DNA of 64,000 bases from Caprella mutica (lineage: Eukaryota; Arthropoda; Malacostraca; Amphipoda; Caprellidae). The position numbers and the translations under genes are program-made. Every line of letters starts with the position of its first letter. Position 1 is the stretch's first letter. Positions 10,336 to 21,509 of the stretch are shown one piece after another. Under the pieces are notes generated by a model that saw only the letters and a list, made by a program, of their open reading frames with translations, was not told the origin of the DNA and ran no database searches. Location: assembly GCA_947561585.1 (NCBI GenBank), contig CANNZV010001837.1:62001-126000 (forward strand). Direction: 5' to 3'.

Positions 10336-12537
10336 TTAATAGTTAGCAAATAAATGTTGAAGTAGACTTCGCTTAAAACAGGATAGAGAGTTATTAGATT
10401 TTACATAATCAGGTAATAAATTCCAATATGAAGGACCAACAAATGATATACAAAATTGGCTTTTGCGCTTACGATATAATGGGGTAATCAAATTGGAACC
10501 ATGTCGTGTTACATAAGAATGAATATTAGAATGGGTAAGCACACCGTTAAATAAATCGGCATCAATACCTAAGTGAATGGCTTTAAATACTCTAAGGCAT
10601 ATCTGTAAACAAAACTTGTCATCAATTTTCAATATAGACAACTGTCGAAAATAATTAGAAGTGTGAGAATTGGCAGCTAGCCAACAAATTGTTCTTATTG
10701 AGGATTTTTGCATCTTAAATAACTTATCCTGGTTCAATTTACTAGAAGCATACCAAACTTCTATGCAATAATCGAAATAAGGTTTAATAAGGGATTGATA
10801 TAAAAATTGTAGCACCTCTTCAGGCAAGGTAAATTTAAGCCTATTCAGAACACCAAGCGACTTAGAAACCTTAGACAACACATGATTTGTATGATGAACG
10901 AAGTTTAAATTTTCGTCCAAGTGAATACCAAGGAATTTAGTGTGGTCAACGCGAGCTACCATTTCATTCCCGATTTTTATATTTGGCAAAGAAATGGAAC
11001 GTCTATAATTGAATAGTACATATTTAGTTTTATCAACGTTGATGAATAGTTTATTAGAAGCAATCCACGTTTCAACTCTAGACAACTCGTCATTCAACAA
11101 CTGACATACATCAAATGGGCATAGAGGGTCAAATCTAAACGAAAGAGTGCTATCATCTGCAAAAAGTGTAAATTCAAATTTGTCTGAGCTCAATGGAAAG
11201 TCATTTATAAACAATATGAACATCAAAGGACCTAGAACACTCCCTTGAGGTACTCCATGAGTAACGGGTGAACAATCTGAAGATGACTTCCCAATTCTCA
11301 CATATTGGAGACGATCAGTCAAATATGATTCCAGCCACTTAAAACTTAAACCCCTAAAACCGTAAAAATAAAGCTTGGACAAAAGAATAGAATGATCCAC
11401 AGAGTCAAATGCCTTGGAGAAATCTAAAAATACTGAAAAAACACTATCGTTCGAATCTAATGAATCATAAATTAATTTCACAAATTTCAGAGTGGCTTTT
11501 ACTGTGGATCTACCAGATCTAAATCCAAACTGCTGGTCTGCCAATAGAGAGTATTTATCTATAAAGTTATACATTTGTTTATAAACAATTTTTTCAAAAA
11601 TTTTACTAAACGTTGACAAAATCGAAATTGGTCTATAATTACAGACATCTGTTCTAGAACCAGCTTTATGTAAAGGAATAACCCTAGCTATCTTCATACA
11701 ACTTGGAAAAATGCCTTGTGAAATAGATTTATTAAAAATTACAGCTAGGATTGGAGATATGATATGACTAATTTTTTTAAACACATAATTAGATACAGTG
11801 TGTAAATCAGTGGGTTTATTTTTGAGTGAACTAATAGCTCTATCAACATCAGAGGGTGTGATATAGGAGAACATGAAAGAATTAGAATGGTTACCTCTTA
11901 AAAAATAACTATGATTAGTTGCACAATGTCGAACTGATTGACTGATGTTACGACCAACTGATGAGAAATGTAAGTTAAATGCGTTAGCTACTTTACTTTG
12001 GTCGGCAATTTGTTCATCACCTATATTTAACTCTATCTGATTGATTTTAATGTTCCCTTTTCTACCTAAAATTTTATTAATACTCTTCCAAGATTCCTTA
12101 ATGTTAGATTTAAATTTATCAAACTTAGATGAATAATACATGCGCTTAGCTTTCCTTATCTCATTAGTTACGAAATTTTTAAAGCTGCAATAAGTAGTTT
12201 GATTCACCTTTCCTTGTCGGAACAAAATATACATGTTCTGCCTTTTCTTAATATTATCAAGAACAGCTCCACAAATCCAAGGCTTTTTTAGGTTACGAGA
12301 GGACACAATTTTCACTTTAATAGGACAGAATAAATTATAATATTGTAAAATTATATCCTCAATCATTAGTATCGTATTACTGACATCTGAAGAATCAATA
12401 ACACTGGTAAAATCGCGATTACTTAAATTGATACAAAGATTATTTACAGTAACATCATTAACAATTCTATACTTAATTTCAGTTTGCTTAGTAAAGTTTT
12501 GAGCGAAAATATCTTTAATGACTAGAAAGATAGGCAA
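10336..12537 (-). CDS. LINE ORF2 fragment: reverse transcriptase, 733 aa
   Basis: This is the non-LTR retrotransposon protein that copies element RNA at a nicked genomic target. The N-terminal roughly 200 residues match the linker between endonuclease and RT in CR1/Jockey-type elements (KKPWICGAVLDNIKKR, then KAKRMYYSSKF). RT motifs follow in order: HKAGSRTDVCNYRPISILS (about 290-308), QFGFRSGRST (336-345), LDFSKAFDSVDHSILLSKL (371-389), THGVPQGSVLGP (426-437) and the catalytic LFADDST at 458-464. A C-terminal domain ends in YWNLLPDYVKSN. The frame is open throughout. The apurinic endonuclease domain is absent, so the copy is 5'-truncated and cannot retrotranspose by itself. The ATG used is simply the first in the frame. 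Confidence 0.85.
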   Translation of the reverse strand: MPIFLVIKDIFAQNFTKQTEIKYRIVNDVTVNNLCINLSNRDFTSVIDSSDVSNTILMIEDIILQYYNLFCPIKVKIVSSRNLKKPWICGAVLDNIKKRQNMYILFRQGKVNQTTYCSFKNFVTNEIRKAKRMYYSSKFDKFKSNIKESWKSINKILGRKGNIKINQIELNIGDEQIADQSKVANAFNLHFSSVGRNISQSVRHCATNHSYFLRGNHSNSFMFSYITPSDVDRAISSLKNKPTDLHTVSNYVFKKISHIISPILAVIFNKSISQGIFPSCMKIARVIPLHKAGSRTDVCNYRPISILSTFSKIFEKIVYKQMYNFIDKYSLLADQQFGFRSGRSTVKATLKFVKLIYDSLDSNDSVFSVFLDFSKAFDSVDHSILLSKLYFYGFRGLSFKWLESYLTDRLQYVRIGKSSSDCSPVTHGVPQGSVLGPLMFILFINDFPLSSDKFEFTLFADDSTLSFRFDPLCPFDVCQLLNDELSRVETWIASNKLFINVDKTKYVLFNYRRSISLPNIKIGNEMVARVDHTKFLGIHLDENLNFVHHTNHVLSKVSKSLGVLNRLKFTLPEEVLQFLYQSLIKPYFDYCIEVWYASSKLNQDKLFKMQKSSIRTICWLAANSHTSNYFRQLSILKIDDKFCLQICLRVFKAIHLGIDADLFNGVLTHSNIHSYVTRHGSNLITPLYRKRKSQFCISFVGPSYWNLLPDYVKSNNSLSCFKRSLLQHLFANY

Positions 12538-12977
12538 ATGATATCTGAAAGATCACTCGCAATACGACTCCCTCAAAAGCTATTAAATTTGGACTATCTC
12601 TAATGTGAAACGGAATATCATTCCATATCTTAACACCGGTATGCTTTATTGAAGACTTAGATTTGGTTTTCCTATATCTAGGCAGAACATAATTATCCCT
12701 ATATCTAGTTGAATGATCATGAGTTTGCTGAAAAGTTAACAGTGTGTTACGGAGTGAAACATCAAATGATTCAAAATTAAAAACTATACATGTATACCCC
12801 AACCGAATACTTATACAAATCGTCTAAGGACAATAACTTCATGTTTTGAAAGAATTCATTAGTATGTTCCATAAAACCAAGTCCATACACGTATCTAATT
12901 GATCTCCTCTGCAAAACTCTAATTTTATTTCTAATATGTGCCCAGCAATAGAATTTTGTGTCTAACAAGAAGGTCAC
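12515..12977 (-). pseudogene. C-terminal remnant of a second LINE, frameshifted
   Basis: Two frames join near 12,780. The upstream one has LQRRSIRYVYGLG and LLSLDDLYKYSVGVYMYSF. The downstream one has YVLPRYRKTKSKSSIKHTG and VKIWNDIPFHIRDS. Together they match the extreme C-terminus of CR1-like LINE polymerases. The sequence differs from the neighbouring LINE ORF, whose truncated 5' end abuts it. Confidence 0.65.
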
Positions 12978-13069
12978 CCTTGTATAATAGTACCTTAATT
13001 TTGAAAGGTCCCTTAATAGCTATTTACTGAAACATACCCTGAAAAACTCTTGTCATTTTGTATGTGGTA

Positions 13070-13325
13070 CTTTGAACTGTGCCAAACTCTTTTTAATGTT
13101 TACTGTAGCGTTGTTGTTTCTGTTGTACATTTCTTTTCTCCTGCTAATTGAGTTGTTTGTTTTTGTTTATTTTTTCCTTCTACCTGTACTTATATGCTTG
13201 ATTCGAATGGCTAGTAGTTTCTTTACTTTATTTGATATTTGTTTAGCCCAAAAAGTAATTATTACTTATAAAAGGACTTGAATCCATGCATAAATTATCT
13301 TTTATACTCTTAATAAATAAATAAT
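13070..13325 (+). repeat. possible LINE 3' untranslated tail
   Basis: A T-rich, hydrophobic-coding stretch leads to AATAAATAAATAA at about 13,311-13,324, similar to the tail end of CR1-like LINEs. There is no diagnostic domain, so this is tentative. The 69-codon frame it contains is probably not a gene. Confidence 0.25.
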
Positions 13326-13390
13326 TTCATTCTCATTTAAGAAATGGCTATCTATAATGAAAATTGTCTTTTTATTGTCACCCTAATTAG

Positions 13391-13527
13391 TAGGGCTGTG
13401 ACAATATGCGTTTTAAATCTTAGATCTTAGGAATATCATCAATTAGAACGATTCAATACTGTTTATTTCTCTCAGTCAATAATATTTTCAGGATCTATGA
13501 TTTTAAACGCATATTGTCACAACCCTA
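13391..13527. mobile_element. hAT MITE, 137 bp
   Basis: The ends TAGGGCTGTGACAATATGCG and, in reverse complement, TAGGGTTGTGACAATATGCG extend as a TIR of about 30 bp. The flanking 8-mers are CTAATTAG (13,383-13,390) and CTAATGAG (13,528-13,535), 7 of 8 matching. The terminal sequence is the same as that of the 819-bp element at 42.1-42.9 kb, so both belong to one family. There is no coding content. Confidence 0.8.
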
Positions 13528-13569
13528 CTAATGAGCATTGTCACTGGGGTGTAATTTAGCTTGTGTGGA

Positions 13570-14110
13570 ATCTACCGGGGTGGAATAATTTATTTATTTA
13601 TTCCGAACATTGAAACATCTTTATTGATAAAATGTTGTCCTTTTAAAGTTTTACAACATAGCTCACAGTCGGACAGGCTGTAAGCTATTAAAAAACATAT
13701 ACAATACAACACCAGAAATCGAGTCCATATATAAGTATTTAGAGAATACTTTTCGGGCAATGAAAGTTAAGTGAATATCACAATACAATATATGCTACAT
13801 GACAAAAATTATCAAAGGAGAGCAAAATAAAAGGCAAGTAGTGATACGCAGTGGTAGTAACTTTCAGACACTACAACACTGTATATTAGTAATTTTGAGA
13901 TATTAAATAATGCTTGTATTTTGATTTAAATATTGAGAGTGATTTAGCTTTACGGATATCAGACGGTATGCTATTACAAATAGTCGGACCACAGAGAGAC
14001 GTTGAAATTGTGGTACAATATAATCACTGACCGAGTGAAATATAGACTGTTAGACGTAGAACAAATAGAATTGGAACTATTTAAATCTTTAAGCTTGTAA
14101 TGCCCTATTA
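13570..14110 (-). pseudogene. CR1-like LINE 3' remnant
   Basis: On the minus strand about 13,905-14,110 encodes an interrupted C-terminal LINE motif (TSLCGPTICNSIPSDIRKAK, then SIFKSKYKHYLI). This matches the WNSLPxxIRxxxSLxxFKxxLK pattern of non-LTR elements. The 13.57-13.9 kb part looks like its 3' untranslated region, with a TTTATTTATTTATT run at the edge. The part above 13.8 kb recurs inverted at about 34.05-34.38 kb as the outer end of the large inverted duplication. Confidence 0.55.
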
Positions 14111-15204
14111 TAATTTATTGACATCAAATATTTTTCAGCTTTTAGTTATATAGAACAAGGGAGTTGTGTGCTGCTATAAGCAATTATAAGTAATATTTTT
14201 ACTATTTTTCATCAGGGTGAAAAGAATAAGTTGAACCCCAAACAATATCATTGACTTACACAATTTATTTAGAATGGTGGATAAAGAATCAAATATATTA
14301 GTACTTTGTTATCAGAAATATATTAAATTAAAAAATACTATTAACAATCACAATAATACATTAAAAAATGAAACAAATCTGAATACTCAAACAATTTGTG
14401 ATAACATAGCAAATACAGTTTCAAACTCAAAGTGATATCACGCAAAGACATCAAAAACACATGCTGTGGTAAGCATATCCAAAGAATTAATATAGGGTAA
14501 CTAATAACGTAAAATATATACAGGGGCTGGAAAAGAAATGGAAACAACCAAGATAGTTCGTGTATTTCTATTAACTCCATAGTTTTTAAGTTATGAAAGG
14601 TCTGAAAGAACTCTGAATAAAATCGTCATTAATTAGTTGATGATTTAATTAAGAGCTAATTGTGCTCTCGTTCCTCATAATCAAATAATTTAGCAATAGC
14701 AAAATCCCAAATGAACCAACTATGTGTTTATCGCTGAGCAATTTATTAGTGTACTGTACCTCTGCATAATTTATCTAAAGTTTTGTCCGTATAGGTTTGT
14801 AGCTTGTGTAGGGTTGAGGAGGTACTGTCTGATTTGTGATGTCTCTGCTTGGTAGGTATTCATCTGGTGCATGAGTTTCTATTTCTATTTTGATATAACA
14901 AGTGTGAACACATTGATGACTATCAAAGTGAGAGGACTTGAGAAATACCTTATCAGATTTTGCACTTTAATGGTTTTAAACCAGTGTGAATTTTTTGATG
15001 ACTATTGAGAGTAGATGACCGAGAGAATGCTTTATCACAATAACTGCATTTGAAAGCCTTTACATTAGTGTGAATTTTTTGATTTTTATTGAAATTAGAT
15101 GACTCGGAGAATGACTTATCACAATAACTGCATTTGAATGGCTTATCACCAGTGTGAACTCTTTGATGACTATTGAGATGAGATGACTGAGAGAATGCTT
15201 TATC

Positions 15205-15878
15205 ACAATAACTGCATTTGAAAGGCTTTACACCAGTGTGAATTCTTTGATGTTTATTGAAATTAGATGACTCAGAGAATGACTTATCACAATAACTGCA
15301 TTTGAATGGCTTTTCACCAGTGTGAACTCTTTGATGGCTATTGAGAATAGATGGCTTAGAAAATGCCTTATCACAATAATTGCACTTGAATGGCTTATCA
15401 CCAGTGTGAATTCTTTCATGTCTATTGAGATGAGATGACCGAGAGAATGCTTTATCACAATAACTGCATTTGAATGGCTTATCACCAGTGTGAACTCTTT
15501 GATGACTATTGAGATGAGATGACTGAGAGAATGCTTTATCACAATAACTGCATTTGAAAGGCTTTACACCAGTGTGAATTCTTTGATGTTTATTGAAATT
15601 AGATGACTCAGAGAATGACTAATCACAATAACTGCATTTGAATGGCTTTTCACCAGTGTGAACTCTTTGATGGCTATTGAGAATAGATGGCTTAGAAAAT
15701 GCCTTATCACAATAATTGCACTTGAATGGCTTATCACCAGTGTGAATTCCTTCATGTCTATTGAGATGAGATGACCGAGAGAATGCTTTATCACAATAAC
15801 TGCATTTGAATGGCTTATCACCAGTGTGAACTCTTTGATGTGTATTGAGATTAGATGACTGAGAGAATGCCTTATCAC
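15205..15878 (-). repeat. tandem duplication of a four-finger (336-bp) block
   Basis: Two adjacent blocks of exactly 336 bp, 4 x 84 bp, are nearly identical: about 15,205-15,540 and 15,541-15,876. I see only a handful of differences, including the one that makes the TAG at 15,619. The unit boundary respects the 28-codon finger period, so the duplication kept the frame and added four fingers. It explains most of the difference in finger number from the inverted paralogue. Confidence 0.85.
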
Positions 15879-16239
15879 AATAACTGCATTTGATTGTTTT
15901 TCTACTTTTTTGATTGGCTAACTCCATTTCAGTACAATTTTGTATCAGTTTCATATCAGAATCAGGCTCAATTCTTTTATCATAGTCGATATCTTCATGC
16001 TTGATAGTTATTTCTTCTTCAGAGAGTTCATTCTTAATATCATTCCAGTATTTATTATCGGAAAAAAGTTCATTTTGGTCCACTCCCTGCACTAGAGGGT
16101 CATGATCAACACCTTGACACGAGAGATCCGAAACATCTGGCTTGATATCTTCCTCTTCTACCAAGTAGATCACATTCGATTGGTCAGCAATAACTCCCTC
16201 TTCTTCTGCTATCGCAGGAACGTCATCTGCAGACTCCAT
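15619..16239 (-). CDS. truncated product of the zinc-finger gene, 206 aa
   Basis: This is the part of the interrupted gene that is readable up to the nonsense codon: the acidic N-terminal region (residues 1-115), fingers 1-3 (Cys 118 onward) and the first CxxC of finger 4. Three intact fingers could still bind DNA, so a shortened protein is possible. The start is chosen because the ATG is conserved in the paralogue and directly follows a conserved splice acceptor. Confidence 0.6.
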   Translation of the reverse strand: MESADDVPAIAEEEGVIADQSNVIYLVEEEDIKPDVSDLSCQGVDHDPLVQGVDQNELFSDNKYWNDIKNELSEEEITIKHEDIDYDKRIEPDSDMKLIQNCTEMELANQKSRKTIKCSYCDKAFSQSSNLNTHQRVHTGDKPFKCSYCDKAFSRSSHLNRHEGIHTGDKPFKCNYCDKAFSKPSILNSHQRVHTGEKPFKCSYCD

Positions 16240-16340
16240 CTGAAATAATTATTTAACTAAAGACTTTAACTACTGATAAAAAATAGTTACTAAAAACTTT
16301 AAAAGATCAGTCCGTCGTGAAAGTATGTAAAGTTACTTAC
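16240..16340 (-). other. 5' intron of the zinc-finger gene, 101 bp
   Basis: In gene orientation the intron opens GTAAGTAACTTT and closes TTATTTCAG, immediately before the ATG. The inverted paralogue has an intron of the same length and ends (32,382-32,482). The upstream exon contains a short ATG frame of about seven codons ending TGA just before the donor, so it is probably untranslated leader. Confidence 0.7.
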
Positions 16341-17690
16341 CATCATTTAGTCGCAATATTCATACAAAAGCTAATCCAAGCTATGGATAGAATAATCTAT
16401 AGAGATGTGAAAATAAATTAGCACTGTAATTAATTTAAAAGAATTATTGCTAATTTATTTGACTAACTTAAAATATAAGACCCACGAAGAAGTAGAATTT
16501 TAACGACAATCAGGACAAATAATGTTATTTATATGGTAACTGGCACTACACGGAACTTATTAAATAATGCGGTTAATTGACAATTTGATGTATACATTTC
16601 AGTTACTATTACATGATTTTATACTATCATTTTTATAACCTAAATAGCTGTGTTTTTCCACACATTGCCACATACCATTTTAGGGGTGTCCGTTTAAAGA
16701 TTTTAGTTTAGGGGTGTCCGTTTAACTCCGCTGTACAAACTTTACTTGCAATGATGTTTATAGTCATTGACTGATGCGTATTAACAAACTCTAATGTATA
16801 TTCACTTTATTTTCCATTCAATGTTTCAAAATTAATCCGCTAATTCCTACAACTAAAATAAAAATTTAGAATAATTTCAATATTTCCCAGAAACAGGAAA
16901 TATGTAACTTGAAGCTTAAAATTATCTTATACTAGAGAGTAATTCACAATAAATTGTTAATTAGAAAAGATTTAGAAATTTTGGAGATAAAGAAATAGAA
17001 AATTAATTGTATTTTTCTTAAGTTAAATTGTAAACAAACTTCATTTTATGAAGATACCGTTTATTAAAGGTACTCTCCAATCTACGTAAGAAAAGTTCAT
17101 GACAATATTGTAGTAATAAGGCTAGGGATAATAATCTAAAACTCAATAAAATTTAGATAAGTGGTACATATTTTAATATATTCAAACGTTTTTGGTACTC
17201 AAGAGGTAAAAAGAATTGTAGGGGAGGAAGTATTTCCTAACCCATGAACGAGTCACTCGATTTCTAATCTCAACTTGCTTTTATATTATTGAAAGTGGTG
17301 AATCAATATAGCGTAATTCGTTATCGATAAATTTGAAAACAACTGATTCATGAACTGTCGATTGGAACAGATTGAATGTCAGGCAGTTTAGTTGTTTTGG
17401 TTTTTAGTTTCAAACAGAGACTGACAGTCGGTCTAGACTGGCTACAAGTTCTTTCTTAATTTAATAACTGCTCTCTCAATTTGAATATGACTAATCAAGT
17501 ACATTTATATATCATTACAGTAAGTTTTAACATTTGTTTCGGAAGGGAAGGTCTTTATCGCTGGCGTCAAAAATAAATTAAGGTACATTTGTGCTTTAGG
17601 ACCCCACCGATTTTCGATATTTGACACATATTATAGGTAAAAGGAGCCATTTTAAGACGTTTTCGAAATATGTTTTTTATTTTAGTAGGG
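16341..17690. other. upstream flank of the zinc-finger gene; no other gene seen
   Basis: The first roughly 100 bp should hold the untranslated first exon. Beyond this I see no protein-like frame. Position about 17,180 is the empty site corresponding to the foldback-like insertion in the right arm. Confidence 0.5.
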
Positions 17691-18240
17691 GTTTAACGTC
17701 TGCTTCGGAACCAAAGGCCATATCGCTGACGTCAAAAGGAAATTAAGTACAAGGGGCTAGAAGAAGCAGTCAGATAGGAAAGTGGCTACATGAACAAAGT
17801 CACTTACCACCGTCGGTGACAATGCTCATGGATGCAGAAAAGCTACTCCGTGATTGCAGTCACTTACCAAGGAATGTGACGAAACGGAACACAAGCCCCG
17901 GTGAGTGATAATGAAGAGGTGATAGTTAATGAAACCTACGAGCCTACCTAACATAATATTCTAAAGCCTCGTACTTGAAGCGCTTTTTCCTAGTACTATC
18001 TTCTAATACTGTAAGTAATGTTGAAATATCTGATAAACCAAATTAAATTAAAAAATCCAGACATAATTCAAATAACAGTTTGGGCCTAACGAATACCACC
18101 CCCTTTTCTTCCATTCACCACAAACAAATTCAGGATAGAGCACTTGAGGGATTCATTTATATATACACACAAAAATCACAGAGAGAACAGAAAGAGAACC
18201 TCTTAGTACAACAGCCAAACATAAACTAATGTCACGACTC
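17690..18240 (+). repeat. dispersed repeat R, copy 1
   Basis: It starts near GTTTAACGTCTGCTTCGGAA, runs through GACGTCAAAAGGAAATTAAG and GCTCATGGATGCAGAAAAGC, and ends around CTTCCATTCACCACAAACAA. Recognisable copies lie at 49,797-50,150 (same strand), 36,130-36,610 (inverted) and in the right arm at 29,782-30,100 plus 21,960-22,134 (inverted, split by the BEL/Pao element). It contains no intact frame. Its partial codon structure could mean it derives from a gene or transposon exon, but I do not recognise one. Confidence 0.65.
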
Positions 18241-18289
18241 ACGAGGCAACTAACTTCCTACTGAGTTCAACTTAAAGGGGCAGTAATTT

Positions 18290-19412
18290 CATCTAACGGA
18301 CATCTCGTCCACGGATAATTTTTAAAGTGCATATAGGATATAGTTCATTTATTTTTTACTATTACATTAATATCCTGGTATAAATATATAATATTATTAT
18401 AGTGATTTAAGGCGAAACATTTCATATGAACACAAAAAATGTCTATCTATCGGTTACAGTTATGACATTAGATCTGCTAAACGTGTTGACTGTATCATTA
18501 AATTATTTACCTCCTGTAATATTTTGCAATAATCAATGAGTTATGAGTATCCAAAATATGGAACTGAAATAACAGGGTAATAACAAGACTAAATGTAGAA
18601 AGGTAAGATTGAGAATAAAATAATTACAATAGAGGTAAATACTAATTATTTTGTTGCTTTTATGGAAATATGGAACAGTCTGAAAACACGGACACGTTAA
18701 CGTTTATATAATTTAAAGTAGCACTAAAAAGTACCAATATCTAGCTATTTATTTTATATCACATTTAATTATCAATCAATTGTTTAGTAGTATATTATAC
18801 ATGTATGTATTTTATGTAGTCACTGTTGAAAGAAATTCTGTCATAAGAAACTAATTTCTGAACCAACAATGCTTCCAATGAGCTAATCTGAGTACCTACT
18901 AATATTGATGTTGTTTATGGTAGTTATAGTGAAAATACACCGCAAATAATTGAAGTAATTGTAAATATAGAAAAAAATGTTTCTGTTTTCTATCTTTATG
19001 TACTATAATATCTACGAAACATGTTTCGCTATTATTACAGATTTTATAAGACCGATGTACAATAAAAGCGAGGCGTACCTGTAATCATAAAATGAAGTAT
19101 TCAGTTTAATGATTTTTCTGTTGCCGGCTAGTAAGAGCAGGAGGAGAAGATTGCGATAAGAATTAAGGAAAAGACCATCAAAAATAGGTGTTTTCTACTT
19201 TTATATTGTAGAATATTATAAATAATATATAATAAACAATATGTACACTACACATTATAATTATAATACAAAATAAAGCATTTCGTGGACAAAATGTCCG
19301 TTGGACGAAATGTCCGATGGACGAATTGTCCGTGGATGAATTGTCCGTAGACGAATTATCCGTGGACGATTTGTCCGTGTACGAAATGTCCGTGCACGAC
19401 TTAATATAGCCA
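18290..19412. mobile_element. foldback-like element, spacer copy
   Basis: It opens CATCTAACGGACATCTCGTC and closes in tandem GTCCGTGGACGAA-type units at 19,285-19,410. The interior matches, in reverse complement, the element at 30,458-31,642; for example, AGTGATTTAAGGCGAAACAT near 18,400 pairs with the region near 31,360. The left repeat block is reduced to two units. No coding frame is seen, so it is non-autonomous. I could not define a convincing TSD for this copy. Confidence 0.6.
19285..19405. repeat. 15-bp tandem repeats at the element end
   Basis: About eight degenerate copies of GTCCGTGGACGAAAT. The unit contains the near-palindrome GTCCGTGGAC. Frames through it are repeat by-products. 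Confidence 0.8.
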
Positions 19413-19664
19413 TGAACAATTTGAACTTGCTTTTTTGACATATGATGAACACACAACTATCAAGTAGGTAATTATTTGAATAATTACTGGCGGTGGCTCC
19501 TTACTCAATGTTATGATTCACTTTGGGGCAAATTTTCTCAACTTTACCCAAATTTCAATTCAACATGACCCCGATCTAGGATAATTTGAAAATAATAGAG
19601 ATGACCTGCTTCCTATTCTACGCGGCTTGTAGAGCCGTGCTCAAAGTTTTTCCTTGTTAGTCAG

Positions 19665-19815
19665 AAATACGTTAGTGTTAATTCAAAATTTTGTGTTGCA
19701 GATCTTTCACTTCTAGGTCGTTTAACTACTGAAATAAGAAAATATTCTCAGTGGTGTAAATTCTGAGTTATCGTCACTTATTTGAATACAGATTGTAGTT
19801 ATTAGTAACGGACAC
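19665..19815 (+). repeat. flank module preceding the large 19-bp array
   Basis: Nearly identical to 7380-7530 and similar to 46,817-46,965; here it leads directly into the long array. Confidence 0.75.
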
Positions 19816-21503
19816 TATTTAAACTAATTGCTACTACCTAAACCATTTGTTACCACCTAAACTATTTATTACCGCCTAAACTATTTATTACCGCCTAAAC
19901 TATTTATTACCGCCTAAACTATTTATTACCGCCTAAACTATTTTCTACCACATAAACTAATTTCTACTGCCTAAACTATTTGCTACTACCTAAACTATTT
20001 GCTACTACCTAAACTATTTGCTACCACCTAAACTATTTGCTAGTATCTAAACTATTTGCTACTACCTAAACTATTTGCTACTACCTAAACTTTTTGCTAC
20101 TACCTAAACTAATTGCTACTACCTAAACTAATTGCTACTACCTAAACTAATTGCTACTACCTAAACTAATTGCTACTACCTAAACTATTTGCTACTACCT
20201 AAACTAATTGCTACTACCTAAACTAATTGCTACTACCTAAACTAATTGCTACTACCTAAACTAATTGCTACTACCTAAACTAATTGCTACTACCTAAACT
20301 AATTGCTACTACCTAAACTATTTGCTACTACCTAAACTAATTGCTACTACCTAAACTATTTGCTACTACTTAAACTAATTACTACTACCTAAACTAATTG
20401 CTACTACCTAAACTATTTGCTACTACCTAAACTAATTGCTACTACCTAAACTATTTGCTACTACTTAAACTAATTGCTACTACCTAAACTAATTGCTACT
20501 ACCTAAACTAATTGCTACTACCTAAACTATTTGCTACTACCTAAACTAATTGCTACTACCTAAACTAATTGCTACTACCTAAACTAATTGCTACTACCTA
20601 AACTATTTGCTACTACTTAAACTAATTGCTACTACCTAAACTATTTGCTACTATCTAAACTATTTGCTACTGCCTAAATTATTTGCTACCATCTAAACTA
20701 TTTGCTACTACCTAAACTATTTGCTACCACCTAAACTATTTGCTAGTATCTAAACTATTTGTTACTACCTGAACTATTTGCTACCACCTAAACTATTTGC
20801 TACCACCTAAACTATTTGCTACCACCTAAACTATTTGCTACCACCTAAACTATTTGCTACTACCTAAACTATTTGCTACTACCTAAACTTTTTGCTACTA
20901 CCTAAACTAATTGCTACTACCTAAACTAATTGCTACTACCTAAACTAATTGCTACTACCTAAACTAATTGCTACTACCTAAACTATTTGCTACTACCTAA
21001 ACTAATTGCTACTACCTAAACTAATTGCTACTACCTAAACTAATTGCTACTACCTAAACTATTTGCTACTACTTAAACTAATTGCTACTACCTAAACTAT
21101 TTGCTACTATCTAAACTATTTGCTACTGCCTAAATTATTTGCTACTACCTAAACTAATTGCTACTACCTAAACTAATTGCTACTACCTAAACTAATTGCT
21201 ACTACCTAAACTAATTGCTACTTCCTAAACTAATTGCTACTACCTAAACTAATTGCTACTACCTAAACTATTTGCTACTACCTAAACTAATTGCTACTAC
21301 CTAAACTAATTGCTACTACCTAAACTAATTGCTACTACCTAAACTAATTGCTACTACCTAAACTATTTGCTACTACTTATACTAATTGCTACTACCCAAA
21401 CTATTTGCTACTATCTAAACTATTTGCTACTGCCTAAATTATTTGCTACCATCTAAATTATTTGCTACCACCTAAACTATTTGCTACCACCTAAACTATT
21501 TGC
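19815..21503 (+). repeat. 19-bp minisatellite array, about 89 units
   Basis: Tandem CTATTTGCTACTACCTAAA units alternate with the CTAATTGCTACTACCTAAA variant for about 1.7 kb. Longer blocks are repeated: the trio with CTACTATCTAAAC, CTACTGCCTAAATT and a following variant occurs near 20,645, 21,107 and 21,410, so higher-order amplification has occurred. The orientation is opposite to the array at 5-7.3 kb. Outer units (TTATTACCGCC types at 19,860-19,930) are more diverged. Confidence 0.95.
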
Positions 21504-21509
21504 TGACTA

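Larger units (their letters stand above)
9353..12545 (-). mobile_element. 5'-truncated CR1/Jockey-type LINE with AAAT-type tail
   Basis: The minus-strand element ends at about 9353-9375 in a (TTTA)n run, which in element orientation is an (AAAT)n tail. It contains a long reverse-transcriptase ORF (10,336-12,537) and about 0.95 kb of 3' untranslated sequence interrupted by a MITE at 9746-10,175. Upstream of about 12,545 the sequence switches to the C-terminus of a different LINE, so the 5' part including the endonuclease is missing. Such 5' truncation is usual for LINE insertions. Exact boundaries are inferred. Confidence 0.7.
14953..16239 (-). pseudogene. C2H2 zinc-finger gene, 11 fingers, nonsense codon in finger 4
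   Basis: From the ATG at 16,239 the frame runs 429 codons to a TGA at 14,953-14,955, interrupted only by a TAG at 15,619-15,621. Residues 1-115 are an acidic N-terminus ([17 protein letters not shown], then [18 protein letters not shown]). Eleven 28-residue C2H2 fingers of the [18 protein letters not shown] type follow, joined by HTGDKPF/HTGEKPF linkers. The TAG replaces the AAG Lys right after the second Cys of finger 4; the same position in the duplicated finger 8 is still AAG. If translated, the product would stop after three fingers. Such proteins normally bind DNA in the nucleus. A paralogue with 4 fingers lies inverted at 32.5 kb. A single-base assembly or sequencing error would look the same. 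Confidence 0.85.
13795..18285 (-). repeat. left arm of a large inverted duplication
   Basis: This arm matches, in reverse complement, the sequence 29,778-34,386 plus 21,830-22,134; those right-arm pieces are separated by the BEL/Pao insertion. Landmarks in both arms are the LINE remnant, the zinc-finger gene with its 101-bp 5' intron, the TTGGAACAGATTGAATGTCA region near 17.36 kb, and the CTTGAAGCGCTTTTTCC site at about 17.98 kb. The left arm lacks the BEL/Pao and foldback insertions and carries a longer finger array. The arms are visibly diverged, so the duplication is not very recent. Confidence 0.85.

Noticed and set aside
5058..21503. Regular repeats as a possible CRISPR array
   Set aside because: Units of 19 bp are contiguous with no unique spacers, and the window is eukaryotic.
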